Source of the DNA: Epilithonimonas bovis DSM 19482 | GTDB taxonomy: Bacteria > Bacteroidota > Bacteroidia > Flavobacteriales > Weeksellaceae | Length of the DNA stretch: 38,735 nt | Direction: 5' to 3' | Assembly (NCBI RefSeq): GCF_900108115.1 | Contig: NZ_FTPU01000030.1 | Location: 1-38,735, forward strand | In this document: positions 33,919-38,735 of the stretch, piece after piece | Position numbering within the stretch: position 1 is the first letter of the stretch | How the letters are laid out: the number at the start of each line of letters is the position of its first letter | The notes under the pieces: generated by a model | Database searches by the model: none | What the model was told of the DNA's origin: nothing | The model's input: only the letters and a program-made list of their open reading frames with translations | Position numbers and translations under genes: made by a program

Positions 33919-35325
33919 ATGAAAGTATTTCACCTCTCTATGGAGTGTTATCCTGTCGCAAAAGTCGGTGGTCTGGCTGATGTGGTTGGCGCTTTGCCCA
34001 AATATCAGAATAAAATGGGCCTGGATGCCAGTGTCATAATGCCGTGGTATAATAAACCATTCTTTTATAACAACGAGTTTCAGCTGGTATTTGACGGCTT
34101 TATCCATCAGTCTTTTAATATGTATCAGGTGCAGGTATACAAAGAGAAGCATCAGACATTGGGCTTTGATCTTTATCTTGTCAGGATTCCGGGACTGCTG
34201 GACCGGGAAAATGTCTATGGCTATTGGGATGAGAGCCAGCAGTTCCTGGCTTTTCAGCACGGTGTCCTACACTGGCTGAGCGCGATGCAGATGCGTCCGG
34301 ATATCCTTCACTGCCATGATTACCACACAGGTCTCGTACCGTTTATGATAGAATATTGTTATGAATTCAGTTTTCTGAAAGGTGTTAAAACCATCGGAAC
34401 CATTCATAACGGGGAATATCAGGGTAGTATGGACTGGCAAATGTCCAACTACTTTCCACATTTCGAAGGTTATAAATGGGGATTGCTGGACTGGAATGGC
34501 AGAATCAACCCAATGGCTGCGATGATCAAAAACTGCAATGCCTTCAATGCTGTTTCTGTTGGCTATTTGCAGGAATTGTTCTACAGTTTTCAGGGGCTTG
34601 AACCATTGATGAATCAGGAGAGGCAAAAAGCCTTCGGAATCATTAATGGCATTGATACCGAAGTCTGGGATCCTGAGACAGACGAGATGCTGAAGTTTAA
34701 TTATAACAGGGATTATGCGGAAGAAGGGAAATGGGAAAACAAAAAAACAATCTGTGCAGAGTATGGCCTTAATCCTAATCTGCCTTTGTTTAGCTTTATA
34801 GGGCGCTTTGCAGGAGAAAAAGGGGCAGACCTTTTGCCGGAAATTGTGAGGAAGAGTATCCAGGAGACCAATGGATCTCTTAATATTATGATTCTTGGTT
34901 CGGGAAATCAGGATATTGAGAATCAGCTGAAAGCACTTCAGCATACTTTTAATGTCAATTTTGCTTTGGATTTAGGTTATAAAGAATATCTGTCGCATCA
35001 GATCTATGCATCGTCGGATTTTCTTCTCATGCCAAGCAGGGTAGAACCTTGTGGTCTCAATCAGATGTATGCCATGCGCTATGGCACTATCCCGATTGTA
35101 AGGTATACGGGGGGTCTTCGGGATACTGTGCAGGATATCTCTACAGGTGGCAGTGGACTCAATTTTACGCATGCCAGTTCGGATGATGCTGTACATGCGA
35201 TAAAAAGAGCGCTGCATATCTACAGCCAAAACGATCTGATGTCCGGTCTCATAGCCAGCAATATGGCGTATGATTTCTCTTGGGAAAGGTCTGCACAACG
35301 CTATTTAGAATTGTATAATTATTAA
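33919..35325 (+). CDS. glgA: Glycogen synthase (ADP-glucose-dependent)
   Basis: GT5 glycosyltransferase that extends alpha-1,4 chains from ADP-glucose. The N-terminal KVGGLADVVGALPK loop (residues 15-28) binds ADP-glucose. The C-terminal lobe has FIGRFAGEKGADLLPEI and SRVEPCGLNQMYAMRYGTIPIV, which fits the EPCGL motif with its catalytic Glu. At 468 residues it is of normal length. It lies 148 bases after glgB, separated by the repeated leader element. Confidence 0.95.
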   Translation: MKVFHLSMECYPVAKVGGLADVVGALPKYQNKMGLDASVIMPWYNKPFFYNNEFQLVFDGFIHQSFNMYQVQVYKEKHQTLGFDLYLVRIPGLLDRENVYGYWDESQQFLAFQHGVLHWLSAMQMRPDILHCHDYHTGLVPFMIEYCYEFSFLKGVKTIGTIHNGEYQGSMDWQMSNYFPHFEGYKWGLLDWNGRINPMAAMIKNCNAFNAVSVGYLQELFYSFQGLEPLMNQERQKAFGIINGIDTEVWDPETDEMLKFNYNRDYAEEGKWENKKTICAEYGLNPNLPLFSFIGRFAGEKGADLLPEIVRKSIQETNGSLNIMILGSGNQDIENQLKALQHTFNVNFALDLGYKEYLSHQIYASSDFLLMPSRVEPCGLNQMYAMRYGTIPIVRYTGGLRDTVQDISTGGSGLNFTHASSDDAVHAIKRALHIYSQNDLMSGLIASNMAYDFSWERSAQRYLELYNY

Positions 35326-35333
35326 TCATCCTG

Positions 35334-35419
35334 TGGCGATTTGGCTTAATAATTGAAATTAAAAAAACGCTCTGGAATCGCCATGATTTGGAAATCAGAG
35401 ATGAAGATTAAGGCGATCC
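35334..35419 (+). promoter_or_regulatory. Repeated hairpin element in the glgC leader, two exclusive stems
   Basis: AATCGCCA (35376-35383) can pair perfectly with TGGCGATT upstream (35334-35341). Alternatively ATCGCC (35377-35382) pairs with GGCGAT downstream (35412-35417), helped by a flanking GG/CC. The shared 15-mer AATCGCCATGATTTG is at 35376-35390. A switch between two hairpins is the layout of regulatory leaders, but neither is followed by a T-run. Confidence 0.5.
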
Positions 35420-35469
35420 TGTATGACTTTAAAAAAAATATTTCCATACGAAACAACTCAACAAATTAT

Positions 35470-36738
35470 ATGAATGCAAGCGTAATCTCCATTGTACTGG
35501 GAGGTGGGAGAGGTACAAGGCTGTTTCCTCTTACCTACACACGGTCAAAACCTGCCGTTCCTATTGCCGGCAAATACCGTCTGGTAGATATTCCTATTTC
35601 CAACTGTCTCAATTCTGGTCTTAATCGGATTTTAGTGCTGACCCAGTTTAATTCGGCTTCTCTTAATTCTCATATCAAAAATTCTTATCATTTTGATATT
35701 TTCAGTAAAGGCTTTGTGGATATTCTTGCAGCCGAGCAGAACGTGGAAAATGAAAACTGGTATCAGGGTACAGCCGACGCAGTACGCCAAACTATGAAAC
35801 ATCTGGAAAAGTATGAATATGAATATATACTAATCCTCTCCGGCGACCAGCTTTATCAGATGGATTTCAAGAAAATGATTGATTTCCATAAAAAAAACGG
35901 AGGCGACATTACCATTGCCACAATCCCGGTTAATGCTAAAGATGCTACAGGTTTTGGAATTATGAAGGCTGATGAAAACGGCAATATTACGGCGTTTACA
36001 GAAAAGCCAACAATGGATGTGCTGCAGGACTGGAAATCCGAAACAAGCGCTGCAAGCAAAGCTAATGGGAAAGAATACCTGGCGTCTATGGGAATCTATG
36101 TTTTTACAAAGAATGTTTTGCGAAGACTTTTTAAAGAGTACGAAGGAGATGATTTTGGTAAAGATTTTATCCCTGCATCTATTGGCGAATACAAGGTTTT
36201 GAGTTACCAGTATGATGGCTACTGGACTGATATTGGTACGATAGAATCATTTTATGAAGCCAATCTGGATCTTGCGCAGGATCTGCCACAGTTTAACCTC
36301 TTCAGTTCCAATCCCATCTATACAAGAGCCAGGATGCTTCCGCCGACCAAGATTAATGGTTCTTATGTGAGTAAAACCATATTTGGTGATGGCTGCATTA
36401 TTCTGGCAGATAAGATAGAGAACTGTATCATTGGCAACAGGACCCGTATAGACAGAGGGTCAACCATTGTTAACTCCTATGTCATGGGAGCAGATTATTA
36501 CCAAACCGCACAACAGGTTTCTGATAACGAGGAACATGGTGTCACCAGCATGGGGATTGGGAAATACTGCTACATTGATAAAGCCATACTGGATAAAAAC
36601 TGTTACATAGGCAACAATGTGAGGATCATTGGTGGCAAACACCATCCTGATGGGGATTACGATACACACTCTATAAAAGACGGTATTGTGGTTGTTAAGA
36701 AAAATGCCGTTATACCAGACGGAACTAATATAATGTAG
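35470..36738 (+). CDS. glgC: Glucose-1-phosphate adenylyltransferase
   Basis: Makes ADP-glucose from glucose-1-phosphate and ATP, the committed and usually allosteric step of glycogen synthesis. ATG 35470 gives 422 residues starting MNASVISIVLGGGRGTRLFPLT; a longer frame from 35353 adds an unrelated N-terminus over the leader element. The nucleotide loop is LGGGRGTRL, then KPAVPIAGKYRLVDIPISNC, WYQGTADAVRQT, ILILSGDQLYQMD and AFTEKP. The C-terminal left-handed beta-helix (about 290-422) has YCYIDKAILDKNCYIGNN. It is followed by a strong terminator. Confidence 0.96.
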   Translation: MNASVISIVLGGGRGTRLFPLTYTRSKPAVPIAGKYRLVDIPISNCLNSGLNRILVLTQFNSASLNSHIKNSYHFDIFSKGFVDILAAEQNVENENWYQGTADAVRQTMKHLEKYEYEYILILSGDQLYQMDFKKMIDFHKKNGGDITIATIPVNAKDATGFGIMKADENGNITAFTEKPTMDVLQDWKSETSAASKANGKEYLASMGIYVFTKNVLRRLFKEYEGDDFGKDFIPASIGEYKVLSYQYDGYWTDIGTIESFYEANLDLAQDLPQFNLFSSNPIYTRARMLPPTKINGSYVSKTIFGDGCIILADKIENCIIGNRTRIDRGSTIVNSYVMGADYYQTAQQVSDNEEHGVTSMGIGKYCYIDKAILDKNCYIGNNVRIIGGKHHPDGDYDTHSIKDGIVVVKKNAVIPDGTNIM

Positions 36739-36761
36739 AAACTTACATAATCAATTATAAT

Positions 36762-36789
36762 AAAAAACTCCCTGCAAAGGGAGTTTTTT
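36762..36789. terminator. Bidirectional terminator between glgC and lgt
   Basis: AAAAAACTCCCT pairs perfectly with AGGGAGTTTTTT around GCAA. It serves glgC on the plus strand and lgt on the minus strand. Confidence 0.9.
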
Positions 36790-36790
36790 G

Positions 36791-38053
36791 TTATGCCTGT
36801 TTTGGTAGTTTAAACTTCTTAGAGTAGATCATAATCAGTAGCCCGGCAATCATAAAAGGGATGCTGAGCACTTGTCCGGTATTTAGGCCGCCCAGCGTGA
36901 TAAACTCATCGCCTTGTGGTTCTTTCAGGAATTCTACAAAGAAACGGATCGCCCATAGAATAATGAAAAATAAACCAAATAGCCAGCCTTGCTGGTATTT
37001 TTTATCAGTTTTGCGGTATAAGACCCAAAGCAGGATAAACAGGCATACATAGCCTGCAGCTTCAAACAACTGGCTCGGGTAGCGCGGGATGGTTACGCCG
37101 TATTCGGAGCTTTGTTGAGGGAAGAGAACTGCAAAAGGTGACGAAGGGTTTACCGGTTTCCCAATAATTTCAGAATTGAAAAAATTCCCCATTCTTACAA
37201 ATGCTCCGCCCAATGCCACAACAATGCCTAAACGGTCATAGACCCAGAATGGATTCTTTTTGATAATTTTGAAACTATAATAGAGTGTTGTACAGATCAA
37301 TGCGATGGTTGCGCCATGACTCGCCAGGCCAGAAAAACCAGTGAAATGCAGGCCGCCTTTGGTACTGATTGGCAGAAAAACACTCAGGAAGTCTTCTTTA
37401 AAGAGCTCTGGCTGGTAAAAAATAACATGGCCTAATCTTGCGCCGAGGATCGTTCCTACCAGTGTCCAGGTGAAGAGTGGTTCCAGGTATTTTTCTTCTA
37501 CGCCGTCTATCCTGAACATTTTCAGCATCAGAAAATAGCCAAGGCCAAATGCGAATATGAACATAAGACTGTAGAAATGGAGCATAACCGGTCCAAGTTG
37601 GATGCCTTTAACAGGATCCCAAATCTTAAATGGCGTTTCCAGTTCTGTTTGATCAGCAGGTGTCAGGATTTTTTTAGAATGGAGCAGGTATTTAAAACCT
37701 TCTATATTTTTTTGATCCAGGCTTGCAGTAACGGGCTTAAAGTCCTTATCCAGAATCTGGAACTGACTGTTTTTAAAAGACTGCAGGATACTTTGGATGC
37801 TGGCAAGATGCTCCGCAGATTCTGCGTGGATGTTGTCTTCATTCAGGATGATTAGTTCGTTGGGAATATTGGCAAAAGCCTGGCGGTAAAGATCATTGCT
37901 GTTTTGCGTGGCAAAAATTTTGACTGGCAGGCTTTCCTTCCCGTTGATTCTCAAAGTACCGTCAGACAAATCATTGACGGTTGTTTGGGACGAAACAAGC
38001 TGGAAGATTCCTGCAAAAATAAGAAGATAAAATCTCAGAAAAATATTATTCAT
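36791..38053 (-). CDS. lgt: Prolipoprotein diacylglyceryl transferase with extra N-terminal domain
   Basis: Lgt adds diacylglycerol to the lipobox Cys of prolipoproteins in the inner membrane. The core (about 144-420) has seven-helix character with GARLGHVIFYQPE, ASHGATIA, the signature around RMGNFFNSEIIGKP, RYPSQLFEA, FFVEFLKEPQ and GQVLSIPF, so the enzyme looks active. The protein is 420 residues where about 260-300 is usual. Residues 1-22 form a signal-like helix, and 23-143 are an added soluble, probably periplasmic, domain (with TLRINGKESLPVKIFATQ and LIILNEDN) that I do not recognise. It is transcribed with yidD 12 bases upstream. Confidence 0.93.
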   Translation of the reverse strand: MNNIFLRFYLLIFAGIFQLVSSQTTVNDLSDGTLRINGKESLPVKIFATQNSNDLYRQAFANIPNELIILNEDNIHAESAEHLASIQSILQSFKNSQFQILDKDFKPVTASLDQKNIEGFKYLLHSKKILTPADQTELETPFKIWDPVKGIQLGPVMLHFYSLMFIFAFGLGYFLMLKMFRIDGVEEKYLEPLFTWTLVGTILGARLGHVIFYQPELFKEDFLSVFLPISTKGGLHFTGFSGLASHGATIALICTTLYYSFKIIKKNPFWVYDRLGIVVALGGAFVRMGNFFNSEIIGKPVNPSSPFAVLFPQQSSEYGVTIPRYPSQLFEAAGYVCLFILLWVLYRKTDKKYQQGWLFGLFFIILWAIRFFVEFLKEPQGDEFITLGGLNTGQVLSIPFMIAGLLIMIYSKKFKLPKQA

Positions 38054-38065
38054 TGGATAATGGGT

Positions 38066-38302
38066 TTAATGATGTTTAGGCGGTACAGGGTCGTAACCGT
38101 GTCCACCCCAGGGATGGCAACTGGATATTCTTTTTAGCGCCAGCCAGCCGCCCTTTATTAGGCCATGCTTTTTAAGTGCCTCTACCGTATAATGCGAGCA
38201 GGTTGGTGTGTACCTGCAGTTTTTCCCCAGCCATGGTGAGATGCAGTATTGATAAAAACGAATCACTGCCACAAAGGGAAATATGAGGATTTTGTTCAGC
38301 AT
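38066..38302 (-). CDS. yidD: Membrane protein insertion efficiency factor YidD
   Basis: This 78-residue protein matches YidD throughout: an amphipathic N-terminus ([18 protein letters not shown]), [20 protein letters not shown] with its three Cys, [19 protein letters not shown] and the Cys/His/Trp motif [13 protein letters not shown]. YidD assists YidC-dependent membrane insertion at the inner membrane. It precedes lgt by 12 bases, giving a two-gene envelope operon; the classic rnpA/yidC neighbours are absent. Confidence 0.95.
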   Translation of the reverse strand: MLNKILIFPFVAVIRFYQYCISPWLGKNCRYTPTCSHYTVEALKKHGLIKGGWLALKRISSCHPWGGHGYDPVPPKHH

Positions 38303-38318
38303 TATAATTTAAGTGCTA

Positions 38319-38326
38319 CAAAAATA
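38319..38326 (-). promoter_or_regulatory. Putative -7 box for yidD-lgt
   Basis: TATTTTTG on the minus strand, 17 bases upstream of ATG 38302, matching TAnnTTTG. A -33 box is not evident. Confidence 0.4.
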
Positions 38327-38429
38327 AAAGAAAAATCACAACTCCTGATAAAATTAACCAACAATAACATGCAGTTAAGTTTTTTTTCTTGCCAACACGG
38401 CTTTCTGTTTTATGTATATCCGTTTTTAA

Positions 38430-38735
38430 TCATACTGCTGTAATATTAGCAATAATGAGCCTTTCGAATAGTTTGTCTCCGAAATATCTTCGATTTAGTT
38501 TGTAAATAAATTCGTTGAGATACAATTGAAGATATTTTCTTTTGATTTTATGATAATTTCCCAATAGATTTCTTTTAGCATTGCTGATGGTGATGTGAAC
38601 CCATTTTAAGGTTTCGTTGGTAGTTTCTTTATCAGATTTTTCGGTGATATGAAGTTCAACAAAATCTGAAATATCAACGTATGATGTGCTTTTATCCGTG
38701 AAAACAATGCTTTGATTATCAATCGATTCTTTTAT
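38430..38735 (-). mobile_element. IS1595/ISXO2-like transposase, C-terminal part (cut by window edge)
   Basis: The frame is open from the right edge to the TGA at 38430-38432, giving 101 residues. It includes VFTDKSTSYVDISDFVELH, WVHITISNAKRNLLGNYHKI and YLQLYLNEFIYKLNRRYF, the conserved end of ISXO2-like (IS1595 family) transposases. The Asn-x-x-Lys in SNAK fits a DDN-K catalytic type. The 5' half and one end lie outside the window. The other end should lie between about 38303 and 38430, but no terminal repeat could be fixed. Confidence 0.85.

Noticed and set aside
35353-35469. Upstream in-frame extension of glgC
   Set aside because: The N-terminal addition has no homology to the family and covers the leader hairpins; ATG 35470 fits the conserved start.
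38249-38443. Plus-strand open frame of 64 codons near the right edge
   Set aside because: Overlaps the yidD start and IS flank, with no recognisable protein and poor composition.
1-38735. tRNA, rRNA, tmRNA, CRISPR arrays or phage genes
   Set aside because: Looked for cloverleaf ends, repeated spacers and phage proteins by eye; none seen. A tRNAscan or Infernal run would be decisive.

Overview
The window looks like a chromosome segment of a low-GC flavobacterium, most likely of the Chryseobacterium group (Weeksellaceae). The signs are upstream boxes of the Bacteroidota type (TAnnTTTG, best case TTTG-N19-TAnnTTTG), few Shine-Dalgarno sites, many Bacteroidota-only families (DUF4294, DUF3526 permease pairs, TonB receptors) and a GC-rich intergenic repeat that I recall from Chryseobacterium-like genomes. 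The genus is inferred from memory, not measured. No tRNA, rRNA, prophage or CRISPR array was seen.

Layout. The window is bracketed by two cut-off insertion-sequence genes on the minus strand: an IS5-like transposase N-terminus (1-214) and an IS1595/ISXO2-like transposase C-terminus (38430-38735). 316-1558 holds two related secreted proteins, the larger with a C-type-lectin-like domain and a one-base frameshift. 1811-4788 holds an M42 aminopeptidase, a DUF4294 protein and prfB without the usual recoding site. 4968-7314 is an ECF sigma factor, a single-pass membrane protein and a coiled-coil/beta-barrel protein in tight array. 7322-8402 holds a hypothetical gene and an FMN reductase. 8403-8745 is a non-coding stretch with a promoter, a 27-codon ORF, a strong terminator and a structured purM leader. 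8746-12433 is purM-purN-rraA-purH. Then follow proline dehydrogenase (12741-13904) and a minus-strand operon (20351 down to 14080) of a small Cys/His secreted protein, a frameshifted TonB-dependent receptor, two DUF3526 ABC permeases and an ABC ATPase.

20582-28462 is mostly housekeeping: a pRiA4b ORF-3-like protein, a PhoR/PhoB-like two-component pair, glnS, a GNAT protein, an S9 peptidase and a glutathione peroxidase. 28817-31165 holds an FkbM methyltransferase and a Wzx-like flippase, followed by the GC-rich repeat. 31821-36738 is a glycogen cluster, glgB-glgA-glgC. The leaders of glgA and glgC share a 15-base motif that can pair with alternative downstream or upstream partners. The window closes with lgt, which has an extra N-terminal periplasmic domain, and yidD.

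How the parts work together. purM/N/H supply late steps of IMP synthesis. glgC makes ADP-glucose, glgA polymerises it and glgB branches it. yidD and lgt both serve the cell envelope (membrane protein insertion and lipoprotein acylation). The TonB/ABC operon is probably an envelope uptake or export unit whose receptor is broken in this sequence. The items most worth a second look are the repeated glgA/glgC leader element, the purM upstream region, the TonB-DUF3526 operon and the extended Lgt.
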